A DNA stretch of 64,000 bases from a virus. Of this stretch, positions 43,601-54,000 are shown piece after piece (position 1 is the first letter of the stretch; the number at the start of each line of letters is the position of its first letter). The stretch is taken from positions 1 to 64,000 of the IMG/VR virus record IMGVR_UViG_3300045922_000709. The stretch is one strand, 5' to 3'. The notes under the pieces were generated by a model. That model was given only the letters and a program-made list of their open reading frames with translations, made no database searches and had not been told where the DNA came from. Both the position numbers and the translations under genes were made by a program.

Positions 43601-45999
43601 TTTGCTGAAAATTCATCAATTTGTTGTTTAAAAAAGTTTTTTCTATCTTGCTCTTTTACTTTTCCTTCTGCTGTTTTTCTTCTAAACCAGTTTTTGAAAT
43701 TACCAATCCAACCTTCTTCCCCATATAAATTTTTAAGTCGATTGCTTAAATTTTCTCTTGCTTTTTTAATTTGAGTATATTTATAATGAGCATTTTTTAA
43801 TTCTTCAAAATTGTCTAAATTAGGTACATTATCTATAATCGGATCGTCTAAATCTGAAATATCTGCTATAATTTCAGCTTTTTCATCATTAGTACCAACT
43901 ATTTTTGATGAAGCTTTTTTAACAGCTTCTTGATATTCTTGTTTTGCTTCTTTAAAATCTCTTTCAATAAGATCTCTTCTTATATTATCTTGAGCATACA
44001 TTAATCTAGCTTTTCTTGTTTCTTCTTCATTTAAATCTTTACTTTTGTCTCCAAATTTTTGATGAGCCGTAGCATAATAATTTTCAAAGTTTTCAAAATC
44101 TCTAATTAATCTTTCAGAAGATTCTTCTAAAATAGGTTTGTTTTCTTCTTTTGCATTATTTGATAATTCACTTAATTGATATTCTAAAAGATCAAGAGCT
44201 TGTCTATCTGAATATTGTTCGTATAAACTTGAATAAATTTCAGATTTTATTTTATATAAAGATTCAAAATCATTATTGTCAATAGCTTCTTTTGCTTGAG
44301 CAAAGAAAATATCATGTTCAATTTGTGATTGTATATATTTTTTAGCAGTTTCTGGAATTACATCAGATTCCCATATATTTTCAATCATTCCCATTAAAAC
44401 TACATTTCTTTCTAATTTTTCTTTTTGAGATAAATTTTTAATAAAATCTGTTTTTAATCCTTCAATTAAATCATAATCTTTTTTAGTTTTTATTCTATCT
44501 GATACACCAGCTATTGCAGATGTAATTGAAGAACCCAATAAACCTTGAAGACCTGCTTCTAAAACTTCAGGATCAGTTGCATAATATAAAGGGGAAAAAA
44601 TACCATGAGCGTATTGATTTTTTCCTGCTTTTTGAATCATTTGCACTAAGCTTTCTTCAAAACTTTCTTTTAAACTTTCACCTACAAAAGTATTTAATCC
44701 TGAAAATGTAGAAGGTTTTAAAACTTTTTGAGATGCCCAATCAACACCATATTTTGCGCCTAATCTTGCGCCAGCTTTAGCATCACCTAAAAGAGAAAAT
44801 AAATTATAATTTAATGCAGTGGTAACAGCAGAAGTTGAAGAGTAAACTAAAGATGCGTTTTTTGCTGCAATTTGTTTGATTTCTTCATCATTATATTTAC
44901 CTTCTGCTGTTAATTTTTCTACAATATTATTATATACTTCTGATGCTGAAGATCTTGCTTCTAAGCTTGCAGCAACCATCGACCCGCTTAAAATATCTTT
45001 ATTTAAATGAGCTTCTTTAATAGCATGTGCAGCATTTGTTTGAACTTTACCTATTTTACCGCCAACATTTAAATTGCCTAATCTAGTAATTTTATTTGCT
45101 ACATCTAATGCTCCAAAAGTAAAAGGATCTTGTACATAATTAGATACACCTTTTGTAGCTTTATTTATTCGACCCATTGCAAGACCCGATGCAACACCGC
45201 CAATAGAACTTGTACCAGCAGAATGAATAGCTCCTGCTATATAACTTTTATCAAATAAATTACTCCATTCTATTCCTTCTTCAGTAAAAACTCTTTTGTT
45301 AGGTACTTTATAACCAGTTATTTCTTCTATATTTGCTCTTTGATCATTTAATGCTTTTGATATATTATAACCACCAATCGATAAATCATAAGGATTATAA
45401 TTAGGATCTGTACTGTATTTTACATTATATTTAGAAGCAGCGTCTAAAAATGCACCTGTTAAAACACTGCCCGCAAGAACATAACCTGCTCTACCAACAC
45501 CTATTTTAAAACCAGCAGCAGCTCCGGGTAAAGCTCCTACGCCACCAAAAAAAGCACCACCTACAGCACCAGCACCTGTATACGTTCCAATTGTAAGTAA
45601 AGCGTTAGATACACCAGCTCCTATATGATCTGGTGTACTTTTCAACAAATCTACAAAAAAATCATCTAATAAGCCGTCATTAATTAATTTAGGTAAATTT
45701 TTAGAAAAATCTACACCCGTTTGACCAATTACAGCAGTTGAAGCTAATCCTTCAGCTGCCATTAAAGCACTGTTTAATACAAAAGAAGAAGCATAACTAG
45801 TTATTTTATCAAATGTAGATTTTTCTTCTTGTTTAACTTTTTCTTTAACAGCATATTCACCAATTCTAGATCTATCTTCTTCTATTTCATCATAACCGCG
45901 TTTACGAGCAGCTTCAATATAAGTACCGTCAAGAAAAGATTTAAGAAGAGCGTGTTTTTCACCTAAAGAAGATGTATCTCTTTCTATTAAATGTCCCAT
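34657..45999 (-). CDS. Giant virion RNA polymerase (DFDID type, 3780 aa)
   Basis: The motif G-A-D-F-D-I-D-K-H-Y (DFDID at residues 3014-3018; nt 36946-36960) is the metal-binding signature of crAss-like single-subunit RNA polymerases such as phi14:2 gp66, related in fold to multi-subunit and RNAi polymerases. It is preceded by R-L-P-T-S-G-L-Q-S and I-V-G-Y-L-S-P, as expected for the second double-psi barrel. Residues about 127-187 form a Gly/Ala-rich hydrophobic zone that may cross a membrane during ejection. Asn/Gln/Glu low-complexity linkers lie near 955-985 and 1705-1745. The C-terminus has E-E-V-F-H-A-V-T (3623-3630) and a later A-E-F-T-A-A-F-F, like a zincin protease that has lost its first His. 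At 3780 residues it is far longer than phi14:2 gp66 (about 2200). It would transcribe early genes after ejection. Confidence 0.85.
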   Translation of the reverse strand: MGHLIERDTSSLGEKHALLKSFLDGTYIEAARKRGYDEIEEDRSRIGEYAVKEKVKQEEKSTFDKITSYASSFVLNSALMAAEGLASTAVIGQTGVDFSKNLPKLINDGLLDDFFVDLLKSTPDHIGAGVSNALLTIGTYTGAGAVGGAFFGGVGALPGAAAGFKIGVGRAGYVLAGSVLTGAFLDAASKYNVKYSTDPNYNPYDLSIGGYNISKALNDQRANIEEITGYKVPNKRVFTEEGIEWSNLFDKSYIAGAIHSAGTSSIGGVASGLAMGRINKATKGVSNYVQDPFTFGALDVANKITRLGNLNVGGKIGKVQTNAAHAIKEAHLNKDILSGSMVAASLEARSSASEVYNNIVEKLTAEGKYNDEEIKQIAAKNASLVYSSTSAVTTALNYNLFSLLGDAKAGARLGAKYGVDWASQKVLKPSTFSGLNTFVGESLKESFEESLVQMIQKAGKNQYAHGIFSPLYYATDPEVLEAGLQGLLGSSITSAIAGVSDRIKTKKDYDLIEGLKTDFIKNLSQKEKLERNVVLMGMIENIWESDVIPETAKKYIQSQIEHDIFFAQAKEAIDNNDFESLYKIKSEIYSSLYEQYSDRQALDLLEYQLSELSNNAKEENKPILEESSERLIRDFENFENYYATAHQKFGDKSKDLNEEETRKARLMYAQDNIRRDLIERDFKEAKQEYQEAVKKASSKIVGTNDEKAEIIADISDLDDPIIDNVPNLDNFEELKNAHYKYTQIKKARENLSNRLKNLYGEEGWIGNFKNWFRRKTAEGKVKEQDRKNFFKQQIDEFSAKYKDKFNKSKKEQADEVLNKNGIKEEDIDKAESNEEIVEKAQEPISIQQQINDLEKLKKQKQIKHDELNILLDAGSTNNPNYNDQSNQLNNLAEEIDELEAQINELKEKLKNSKEQVNDAVEENKKNRKRNKRKNKKAENINEEQQSENEETVDDSEESNQNNQNNQNNESNENNENNEFNENSESKPKNKSKKSKKLKKSLSELAEETALDLFFNEFGEKYARAYVPVVEASENLDANKSKDPNKPKDLLHLEPIPSDVEEAQGVKIVVSTNENQVINNVSLNKALLKSGNYLFKKMNNLLKVLRLHSNGQIICYLTYVNEKGKDYLFFVDEEGVKIGHLPLPGENENQERTIQQDKINSEILLKHLKNKGLKPGDKLKVALTKKNSGYLVEDSRDIAAFNVALDEGQLEDLRTIVKTLNNPNFSEEYSKIVKNSLNLLATLGISLDKNEIEKIIKLRENRGKFSIKFDNGKPRIIFDFRYDAAYSLGLNFIEKNQNIEQLKNIKISGTNILFNLAISVTPNTKLTVEYLEKLGYQGSLIDQIIKYSHNKRGVLVPIKVSESKDGKPIYDILYFYAQNNDIFNSLLYNPLNNLESPFIKFVDKLINSDKKFNFKTKWEDGKLTIKVDNENNVFTYEDLKESLGSIFKFKNKDDSLNHLQYFLNNVSIKDGEKYILIVEYAEKTFEEAEGLRGFIDEYVKENYPEENSNNETKKLLVAALFTSLNNSIYFNLNETNFQQVLQKGNTYNQENAKNLKEYLEIAGAYSSKLTYSLIETLGDQKKLITLSKFNPDISLRLLEEFDPESKYNESEELDDNTNNTSTNNNNTANVAVNTTANNNTNNLSSNILIENNYNGYKYTLRDNKNIYIEKENSIESISLVASKDINNKKDIVEIENFIKNKIDQLIQENQNQNQNQNQNENQNENQNENQNENENQNENENENENEPEIKQKRKRKGKGKAVIDNSSALGSAPIISNFQEQPITPELENFIEQGFKEYTIGYSLDNANILDYELFKQASNFFASFLILAVDKNIKNPIEYVKTNIENKLRELEELEERDEIDELDIIKLKAILEENNLKAIAKQAQLNIIKDNELFKNKLKALEQAKEDQKALEEIETLEGLTTETQEEKSEELEIDVVDGENSKPSEVFGEDVNFVKDFIESLSKRTRNLFKRLPVFNIEYEDGRYYATTGVLSENGLELFLDDKNALVYLATHLNSPKTKDELLIQLEDLVSQYGSVEAAALKYFVEKDKDNVYTNDLIKIFSHSKVFHCSVSIKEENTLYFNDENKYNTFINYRNAFINAFVRATKNGQKLNIRNIFGVVLTDDQFEVLQRKLAEKNINLNNLLLSFEVKLSNFRVKNPSLSLTDLALLKDPNYFELLNEASKLGLFPLNQSTRIHQKQYQNISRKTFISEIFSKLKNSFNSFVEELLKNPFRAPVVESLGIFDIDNRNLSSISIDGRVYKFTELSKEQRRDLTRRLLDSRQEVYFLPPALSDKPSAPILKLKAEEVNEFNRKMNSQKYYETFLNEIVGPEIARISDFTLKDSERIFYMMPILNIVRVDANGKLLLPSINNGVVSTNVSEEYKKATPLLGKIRDGSITFENGTVNFQKTGINPADFDAIFKSIGYTDVTNRKFIYLHTKFRQLTSDPATFHNKLKFDNLFTLFTSEFDTNKINDFLKSVENVWKEVNKRNAALVAPGTIGNYENPEFYSIVLEEPIDERFDLDKNPIEIPKDSTDEGGKETVKERLEAEGRKDNIKAYSKIAKADAQEYVSLLEFAKIYLAEGKISKTEFLDIICADILFKHGKKEIAQKLLNNVNFVFQAYKPVYAGYSSSDSKFHYVKTSAYPLSYIFGKSPLLDKISEIEINQIQVSSDKSLLDLVLEYANGEIGKNGKPNAEFLYKSFQEVKSVRVVMSSGKKATLDKKISIDNFIKKSAEKIVAENVDVLQRQYFFNQLEISQNSKTKITAGTQLMILILQNFNNEKLKSKKEQYFNLIKEIVLKNEAVLKKELGVENIENLAEDSEDFNQLIENLDKKLRDILKKDLNDINALRELELGQSLFESNSWKIFESKILALFSKTIDLKLPGNAAVLLSDDYLDRIDDLQNKNGIYMFDKNKKQLGVNETIIPWDYAYDEKTKRFKPSSDNSAKIKGFEKYLENPEKYNKFLPKEILGFRLPTSGLQSARPQTIVGYLSPIMGNMIICDPTVLVSMGADFDIDKHYYYKVDPSKNNSLSNRLIRTKLKLIKDPNRYHEMFYAIGGGKFAELATELDKAKPASLDPAGLDYQMGLYEDAKAGKTAVGAFSLGVTGFVKFQEAKVYLKPKHHVVIKKANGQNLLFAEFFGEKTIDGTSKRIDVLSQLQNLALDNIKDPKLNTLLIKDATQYICNLLAALGFSEKDIVSTFTDNQALINRYIEKYEKLQDMNMAVEEMMQTENVIPNTNAIIKEENILNAEGKVIGTKYKLDLANFAAIVKLADAYRGTQSVIRPQAKKAGAFVIDNIRQKQDLAKIRNLSKAGQSPFGNIEYLIDNTNDNKTIYEVMNDIVLNLPSKVLRNIIPLYRDNLLSNLESAFKSLGSFKKSLVYFFNVLNGYVYSEAVVGEFKNLKIITDKLNELLPYVRKRHPNNKLLISLELYDEGYYGINNLVKPDKNQIVNDWYSLLMSNDVLDNQFAILLIKSTLMTNATSFGNKTLFPYIPSDYLVYIKNKSYSDFLDFNSPFFKTFVDKFKEIFESKTPTLTLIKEVEKTKEIANPNIIDYLDKLPSYKKNLILELAKFAGIDLRSINLVIDDTLPNSSPGFFDRNSNTITVKGNISAEIFNDILFEEVFHAVTIDNIVNNKATVQKFQSIYNFLIKDLEERKKKGLRITQEQQHVLDYLAQSFAKSPEVGVAEFTAAFFRYNSFRSLMNDVNITKDETYFHRIIKEISDVLKRFIFNKTNDINLAQLFVEEFNSTFLADNIKTSNQVDLTGIARLKALGINIC

Positions 46000-46036
46000 T
46001 ATTATTAATTTAAATATAAAATTAAATTAAAAATTA

Positions 46037-48055
46037 TTAATTTGTATCTTCAAAATTTGTTACTAAATTTTTTAAAGCTTCTATTCTTTGTTTTTTATTA
46101 TATGTTAATAATAAACTTTTAATAAAATTTGAAGTTTGTTCATCGCCTATAATTTCAGCAAGTCTTTCTTTTATACCAATTTCAGTATCTTGAAGAGGAA
46201 ATAAAAAATCAATTTCGGAAGCTGATTTAATACCCCCTTTAGAATTAGTGTTAACAATTCCTCCAAAACCTATTATAAAATTATTAGTAACAGGATTGTA
46301 TCTTATTATAAAATTTTTATTTTTTACCGTGTTTTGACGAGAAGTAACATTTCCATCAAATTCATAAGAAAAAGATCTATATATTTCTTTTTCTTTATCA
46401 GTAATTTTATTTTGTGCTTGTTTATTTTCTAAATATGCTTTAGTTTTTTCAAGTAAAGCAGCAACAAGATTTTTATTATTGCTATTATCTGTAGATAAAA
46501 TATAAAAATTAGTGAGTTTATTTAAATGTTTAGCCGCTTTCATATAATATATATCTAAAGCAGTTCCTATTTTTTGATCTTTTTCATCAAATCCTTTTAT
46601 CATTAATTTATGTAAGTTTGCTTTATCAGTTGAATTAAGTGTTTTAACTTGATCCAATATTGGTAATTTTTCTAATCCTTGCGGTATTGTTTGATTTGCT
46701 AAAAAAGCTCTAACAGCTTCAAAATCATTTTTATTGTTGATTACAATATTTTTATATTTTGTTTTTATTTTTTCTTTTAAATTTTTAAAATCTTCACTAT
46801 TAAAAAATTCATTTTTAGCAAAATCTCTAACATGTTCATATAATTCGCGCGGTATAGCACCTTCATCATACCAAATTTTATTATTGTATATACCAAAAGT
46901 ATTAGCATCTATACCATATATATAGTTTTCTTGTTTTTTCTTTTTATCTCCCGAACCACCGCTTTGTTTTGGCCCTTTCATATAAGATTGAGTTACGCTA
47001 ACCGATTTATTATCGTAAGCTTCTAAACCAGCATATGTTTCAATTAAAGATACCAAATAATTATTAGAGTATTTTTTTAATTCCTTTTCAGCTTCGACTT
47101 TTTCTTCTTCATTTTCTGAAAAAAGTTGTAAATATTTAGAAGGATCGTTTTTAAAAAACTCATATTTTGATTTTAAATCAACGGTATCGTAAAATTGACG
47201 ATAAATAGATTTAGCTCCATTACTATTTAAAAAAGAACCGAATTTTTCAGCAAGATATTTTTTAGACTCTGGTAAAGTCATTCCACTAATAGCTGTTTTT
47301 GTTGATTTTAATAAATTTAAATTTTCTATAAAACCTAAACCAGACTGAAAAATTTGTTCATTTCTTATTGGTTTATCATTTACAATTTTTTTAAATTCTT
47401 CAACAGGATTTACAGTGTTTCTAAAAAGACTATCTAATGCTACACCATTATCTACTAATAAATCTAAAGAACCTTCTAAAGATTTAATAGGATTATATCC
47501 TTCTTCTATTCTTTTTTTTACTTTTTCAGCAATAGCAGGATTTGTTAAAATATCCATTATTATTTCAGGAGATTGAGAAAACCTATCTTGCAATTTAGAA
47601 TTTTTAATAGCATCTTCTACATTTTTAACCTTACCTTCTAATTGACCCGCCTGACCAGCCAAACTTTGCATTTTGGCTACAGAAGTTTGAACTTGTAAAG
47701 GGGTTAATTCGCTTTTACTAACTTTATCTATAAGTTCATTTTGAGCCGTGTATAAAGTGTTTAATAAATTATTTCTTTGATTTAATAAACTAGAATTATC
47801 AGTTAAAAGATTAACTCCTTCAATACTTAAAGTTGGTGTTTCTGTAAATTTATATCCACCTAAAACATTACCAAGCTCTTTTAGCATTTTTACATTTTCT
47901 TTATCATTTTCTTCTTTAGCTTTATTTTGAGAAGCATAAACCTTACTTAATGTGCTATATACATATTGTCCTATATCTAATGGTACAATTTCGGGTTGTT
48001 CTTGATCTAATATAGTCCCCTCATTTAATTTAGGGGATTGTCTGTTGGTTCTCAT
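46037..48055 (-). CDS. Unknown virion-block protein (672 aa)
   Basis: A mainly helical protein between the 2307-residue protein and the RNA polymerase. The N-terminal 200 residues have coiled-coil-like helices (Q-N-E-L-I-D-K-V-S, A-Q-N-K-A-K-E-E-N). The central part has S-G-G-S-G-D-K-K-K-K-Q, a flexible linker, and the C-terminus is beta-rich (F-I-I-R-Y-N-P-V-T-N-N-F-I-I-G-F-G-G). No family is recognised. A terminator-like hairpin lies just upstream of its ATG (48061-48084), so it may be expressed separately from the gene before. A 37-base A/T-only gap follows. Confidence 0.65.
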   Translation of the reverse strand: MRTNRQSPKLNEGTILDQEQPEIVPLDIGQYVYSTLSKVYASQNKAKEENDKENVKMLKELGNVLGGYKFTETPTLSIEGVNLLTDNSSLLNQRNNLLNTLYTAQNELIDKVSKSELTPLQVQTSVAKMQSLAGQAGQLEGKVKNVEDAIKNSKLQDRFSQSPEIIMDILTNPAIAEKVKKRIEEGYNPIKSLEGSLDLLVDNGVALDSLFRNTVNPVEEFKKIVNDKPIRNEQIFQSGLGFIENLNLLKSTKTAISGMTLPESKKYLAEKFGSFLNSNGAKSIYRQFYDTVDLKSKYEFFKNDPSKYLQLFSENEEEKVEAEKELKKYSNNYLVSLIETYAGLEAYDNKSVSVTQSYMKGPKQSGGSGDKKKKQENYIYGIDANTFGIYNNKIWYDEGAIPRELYEHVRDFAKNEFFNSEDFKNLKEKIKTKYKNIVINNKNDFEAVRAFLANQTIPQGLEKLPILDQVKTLNSTDKANLHKLMIKGFDEKDQKIGTALDIYYMKAAKHLNKLTNFYILSTDNSNNKNLVAALLEKTKAYLENKQAQNKITDKEKEIYRSFSYEFDGNVTSRQNTVKNKNFIIRYNPVTNNFIIGFGGIVNTNSKGGIKSASEIDFLFPLQDTEIGIKERLAEIIGDEQTSNFIKSLLLTYNKKQRIEALKNLVTNFEDTN

Positions 48056-48060
48056 AAAAA

Positions 48061-48084
48061 AATAGGAGTTTATTAACCCCTATT
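48061..48084 (-). terminator. Terminator-like hairpin between two giant genes
   Basis: On the minus strand AATAGGGG pairs with CTCCTATT (one G-U pair) around an 8-base loop and is followed by a T run that continues into the next start codon region. It sits between the stop of the 2307-residue gene (48091) and the ATG of the 672-residue gene (48055). It may reduce read-through. Confidence 0.5.
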
Positions 48085-48090
48085 CTACGA

Positions 48091-51000
48091 TTATTTAATA
48101 CGCCTGGTTCCTTTTCGTAGTTTGTTTATTTGTAGCTTACCTAAATTATTCAATGCTTTATTAGGATCTATATTACCTGAATATTGCAATCCGCCTAAAA
48201 GAAGACCTAAATTATTAGCATTTTCAGCAGGAGGCATTAAAGGAGAAGGACGATAATCAGGATTAAATGGTGAAGGGGTGTAGTTTTCGTCATTATTATT
48301 AACACCTGTTCCTGTAGTAGATTCACCCGCTGTTTGTGTTTGTGTACCTGGTGTTTGAGTTCCCGGTTGACTTGTAGCCCCTGTGTATTTATCAAATTCT
48401 GCACCACCGCCTTTCATTTGTCTTTCTAATAAAGCTCTGTTTAAAGCATCTCTTTGTGCTCTATATTTATTTATATTGTCTAATTGAGCTTGTTGATAAT
48501 TTTTATATTCATTTTTATCTGCAATATATTGAGCATCTGTTTGCATTGCTTCAAAGTTTTTGTTAGTAGCATTAAATCTATTCATCGCATTAGTATTTCT
48601 AACATCAACTATTTCTGACAAATTCTTTTCATTTGCAGTATTAGCCAATTGATTGTTATATTGATTTTCTTGGTTTCTTATTTGAATATTTTGCAAATCT
48701 GTTTGATAAGCTCTTTGATTTTCTTCAGAATTAATTTGTCTGTTTTGATTAAACGATTGAGCACTTGCATTACCTAAATTAGATAAAGCAGAACCTGCAC
48801 CTAAATTTCTAATTTGACCAGACATAATTTGTCTTTGTCTTTCAGCTTCCATTCTATTTTGGTCAGATAAATCTCTATATTGATTTTCTTTTAAATTTAA
48901 ATATTGAGGATTAAAAACAGCAGCATCAGCATCGGGAGGTAATAAATTATATTTTCCCCTTTGGAATTGACCGGGTTTCATTGCGTTTAATGCAGCATCG
49001 TCTAAGTCTTTATCTCTTTTAGATGCTTCAGAAGCAGCAGCAGTAGGATCTTGACCATTTATGGTAATTGGGCCAATACTTGCACTACCGCCAGTTGCAG
49101 AGCCGCCAGTTGCTGTGTTATTATTAATTGTTTTTTGTTGTTGTGCAGGGCCTGAACCACCAGGTTTTGTTTCTATTTTTTCTTTTTCTTCAACTTCATC
49201 GTTAGTTTTTTCCTCATAAGTTCTTAAATTTCTACCATTTATTTCTATTTTTCTATTATATTTTCCTGCAATTTCAGCAGCTCTTTTTTTAATTTCTGGT
49301 GGAGCAGATTCCCACCAAATAACATTTGGTTTTACACCTTTTCCACTTTTTAAATCAAGCTCTAATTGTTTTAAAGCATCTTCAAAATTAATTTTGCCTT
49401 TGCCAGTTCCTTTAACCGCCACTGCGGTTTCATCATATCTTTTTTCAGTTTTTCCGGGTTTTACACGTCTTTCTTTTGTAACAACAACTTCACCACCGCC
49501 ACCTCCACCACCAGCATTTATAATCATATCTCCATCTCCATCGCCTACACCTTTAGTTCCTTTTCTAAACATATTTTTTTTTTCAATTCTTTGAGTTCCG
49601 TTTCTAAGACTAAGTCTAAGCTTACCTTTAGCTATTTCTAAAGCGTTTTTTCTAGCTTGTTCTTTAAAATTTAAAGGAGAAGAAGTGTTAGATGTACTAT
49701 TTTGTTTAGTTTCAGAAGTAGCACCGTTAATAATCATATCTCCTTTACCATCACCCACACTTTGTTGTTGGCCGCCGCCGGGGCCAGATTGTTGTTGTCT
49801 TACAGAAGAATTTGAAGTAGCTGTACCTCCTTCTGCTTTACCTCCTTCTACTTTCACACCACCAAAATAAACACTACCGCCAGTTGCTCTACCACCAGTG
49901 GCTGTTCCACCGCTAGCATTACCACCAGTGGCTGTTCCGCCAGTTGCTGTATATCCTTCATCAGCACCGGGTATTCTATTAAAATTCCTAAACATTCCAC
50001 CACCGGATTGACTATTTTTATTAGAAGCTATATTTGGATTTTGTAATCTTTCAGGTGCTTTTTTAGATAGTTTTCTTACATTACCGTAAGTAGAGTATTC
50101 TTGATCATTTAATTGTTCAAGTTGATTTCTTTTTAAATTTCTACCCCTTGCTATTTTAAGTTCGTTTTTAGCTTTTTGAGCTTCAGTCTTAGCTTCAAAT
50201 CTTTCGGTTTTAGATTCTAATCTATCTTTAATATTTTCAGTTCTTGCTTGATATTTTCCTGTTCTTTTTGTTGGAGTATGTCCGCTTTCGCCTTCTTCTC
50301 TTTCTTGTTTTACATATCTTGGAGCTTTTTGAATTTTACCTTTAACTGCATCTAATTTTTGCTTAGCTTCTTCACGTGCAACTTTTGCATCAATTCGAGC
50401 TTCATATTTTGCTGTTTTATGTTGTTGCCGAGATGTAATAGCTTGTAAAGCATCTTCTCTACGAGTGGCATTTGCACTTTCAATACCTGATCTTTTTTCA
50501 GATACACCTCTTGCTTTTTCAGCAATACGTTCGCCTTCTTTAAGTTTTAAATTAGATTCAGCTTTTTGATCTTCAACTTTTTGTTTTAATTGATCACTTT
50601 TTTGTTGATATTTTGCTTCTTGAGCTTTTTGTTGTTCATCTGCTGCATTTTTTCTTTCTAATGCTTGTGTTTCGTATTCTTGTGCTCGTTGAGCAGTCAA
50701 AGTTTCTACAGATTTTCTTCTTTGTTTTTGTTGTTCACTCAAAGATTCATTATCTTTTTCTTCATATTCAGCTTTAGTTTTATTTAAATTTGCTTTAGAT
50801 TCGTTTAATTTATTTCGAGCTTCTCCTTCTTCTCTTAATTTTTTTTCTTTTAAATCTATGCGTTCTTTCTTTTTAACTAATCTTTGAGCTTTTCTAGAAG
50901 TTACTTCACCGCCTTCTTCAAATTTAGGTACAACACCCCCGTTTCTAAATATAGGAACAATGCCGCCTTGTTTATATTGTTTTGGTTTTGACATCATATG

Positions 51001-54000
51001 TTGTATTATTTTTATTTTATGTTTTATTGGAGCAGAATTATAATCATCTTCTGAAAAACGACCAAAAGCTTTTTCAATAACGTCTCTCTCTTTAAAATTA
51101 TTACCTCTTTCAAATCTAAGTTTTTCTATTGCTTTTTCAATTCTTTTTACCGTCATATATTCGGCAAAAGCGTTATCAAAAGAACCTTTACCGTATTCGT
51201 TATCAAATTCTATAGCTTTTTCGTTAAATTTTTCTAACCTTTTATTATAGGTTTCAACATTTTCATTATCTGGAGCATTATAAAACCCTGAAAACAAATC
51301 TATAATATCAGAAGTAAACGGTGAATTTTTTTGTTGACTTAGAAAATAAAAGGTTTTAGGTTCAGGTTCAGCTTGTGTTGTAGGTGAATCGCTTTGTTGA
51401 GATGGTGTTTGTTGAACAGGCGTTTGTATAGAAGGTAAACTATCTTGTCGAATAGGAGGTTGAATAGGAGGTTGAATAGGAGGTTGAATAGGAGGTTGAA
51501 TAGGAGGTTGAATAGAAAGTGTTTGAGAAGAAGCTGAACTAGAAGTATTTGGTATATTATTAGATTTTTTCTTTATTTTACCGTCTCTTATATCTCTTAA
51601 CATTTCTAAAGTTATATATCCTTGTTCATTAGGTTGATATTCTTTTAAAAGTTTATCATAAGCTTCTTCAGTTTTACTTTTGTTTTTATTTCCACTTACC
51701 CAATAACCGGTTGGAGTACCAACATCATAACCTAATTCATTTAATATAGTTTGATATTCTTTAACTCTATTTAAAGTTTCTTTTGTCGGTTTGCTTGTTT
51801 GAGGATTTTTAGAATTTTGAGAATTAGATTGAGCTGAAGCAACTTGAGAATTAGATTTAGATGCATTGTTATATTTTTTAAGCATCAATTCAAATTCATC
51901 AAGAACATTAGGTTGAAAAGCAGCATATTTACTAAAACTATTATCGTATATTCCTAAATTTTCGTTTTCTTTATTTAAAGACTGAAGTTGTTCAAATTGA
52001 CCAATATTAAAAGAAGGAACATTATATTCTCTTTTAAAATTATCGTATTGTTGTTTTATAGCTTTTTTTGGATCAGTTTCTGTAATTTCTTCTTTATTTT
52101 GTAAATTATCTAAATAATATTTATACTTTAAACGATCTTCTTCTTTAATTGAATCAAAATCAACTTCACCTCCATCTTTATATTTATTTAAAATTTCTGG
52201 TTTTTTGTTTTCAGGTTTAGACAAACTTGAAGGATTATTTTTTATTCTATGTTGATTTGCATTTTTTTTTGCATCTTCATAAAATTTTTTATAACTGTCA
52301 AAATCTATAAATTTTCTATACTCTTCGTAAACTTCTTCATATAATTTTTTAGAAACTTCTGAAAAATCAAGTGGTTTAGCTTTATTAGCTTCTTGTGCTA
52401 ATTTATTTTTCATAAATCTATCATAATATGCTACGTTAATAATATCACTTCCGTATATTCCTTCTATTTCATTAAAAAAATCTCCAGTTATTTCATCGTA
52501 AAAATATTTATCAAATAAATCTTTGTATTTTTCACCAAAATCTTTTATAATATTTTTTCTATCTGAATATCTAGCGTAAAAAGCATTAGAATCATCAAAA
52601 GCTTTTTTCTTTTTATATGCTTCATTTAAAAATGGACTTGGTAAATAATATTCGCTAAGACGGTTTTTATTTGAAAGTTCATTTGGAAAAAGAATTGAAT
52701 AACCATTTCTGTTTTCAAAATTAAATACAGGCGTATTATCTACCGCACTTTCTATAAAATTTTTAATATCTTGGTCATAAGAATTATCTAATAATTGAGA
52801 ATTTGAATTATCAGATTGTTGAGAGTTATTTGAAGAAATTTTATTTGAATAAATTTGTCTTAATACTTCCAAAGGTATTTTTCCATAATTTTCTTCTTTT
52901 AACTTAGGGTAAGCATTCAAAAGTTGTTCATAAGCATCTTGAGTTTTGCTTGTTTTAGAATCTTTAGTAAACCAAGCACCATCTACAACACCTGCATTAT
53001 AACCTAATTTATTTAATAAATCTTGATATTCTGCTACTCTTTCATTACCTCCTGGAACTAAGTTTCTTGTAACTTTACCGCCTTCTTCATAAATTTTAGG
53101 AAAATTTAATAAATGATCAGGCAATCTATTTTGTGGACGAGGCACTTTTAAAAGATTTAAAGGAAGTCTTAAATAAACACTAGAATTATCTGAGGGTACA
53201 TTAGGTGGAATAATTGGATAATTTTTATTTCTAAAAACTTCTTGAATAAGTTCATTTTTTCTAAAATTTTTCATATCCTCATCGTAAGAATTATCTAAAA
53301 CATTATCGTTTGATAAAGATTGTTCATTTTTTGAAAATATTTCTACAGGAGATAATTGTTGGTTTCTTTTTTTATAAATATCTTCTAATACTTCTAAAGG
53401 TATTTTTCCTCCATATTGTTCTGCTAAATTTGAATTATTTTCTAAAAATCTTAAATAAGCATCTTGAGTTTTGCTTGTTTTAGAATCTTTAGTAAACCAA
53501 GCACCATCTACAACACCTGCATTATAACCTAATTTATTTAATAACTGTTGATATCTTGCTACTCTATCAGTACCCCCTTTAGTTAATTTTCCTTTAACTT
53601 CACCGCCTTCCTCATATTTATTTCGAGTTAATTTATTAATAATTTTATTTAAAAAACTAACTTTTGTGTTTTGAGGATTTTGTTCTAATTCTCTACTTGC
53701 TTTTTCTGTATCTTGATTTAAAGAATCAAAAGGAATGTTATACCAAAGATTATCTATCCTTGATTGCTCTATAGCTCTTTTTTGAGCTTCTGCTTTATAA
53801 TCTTTAATAACACGATTTCTATCTTTTTCAAATCGAGTGTTAGGTAAATTTCTATTTTGCATAAATATTCTCATATCTTCAAGATAAAAAGGATTTTCTC
53901 TAGTTCTATTATTTTGAGCATGATGTAATGTAAATTGATCATATGCGGCTTCTGTTTTAGGCCCCCAAATACCATCAATTTCATCATTATATAACCCTAA

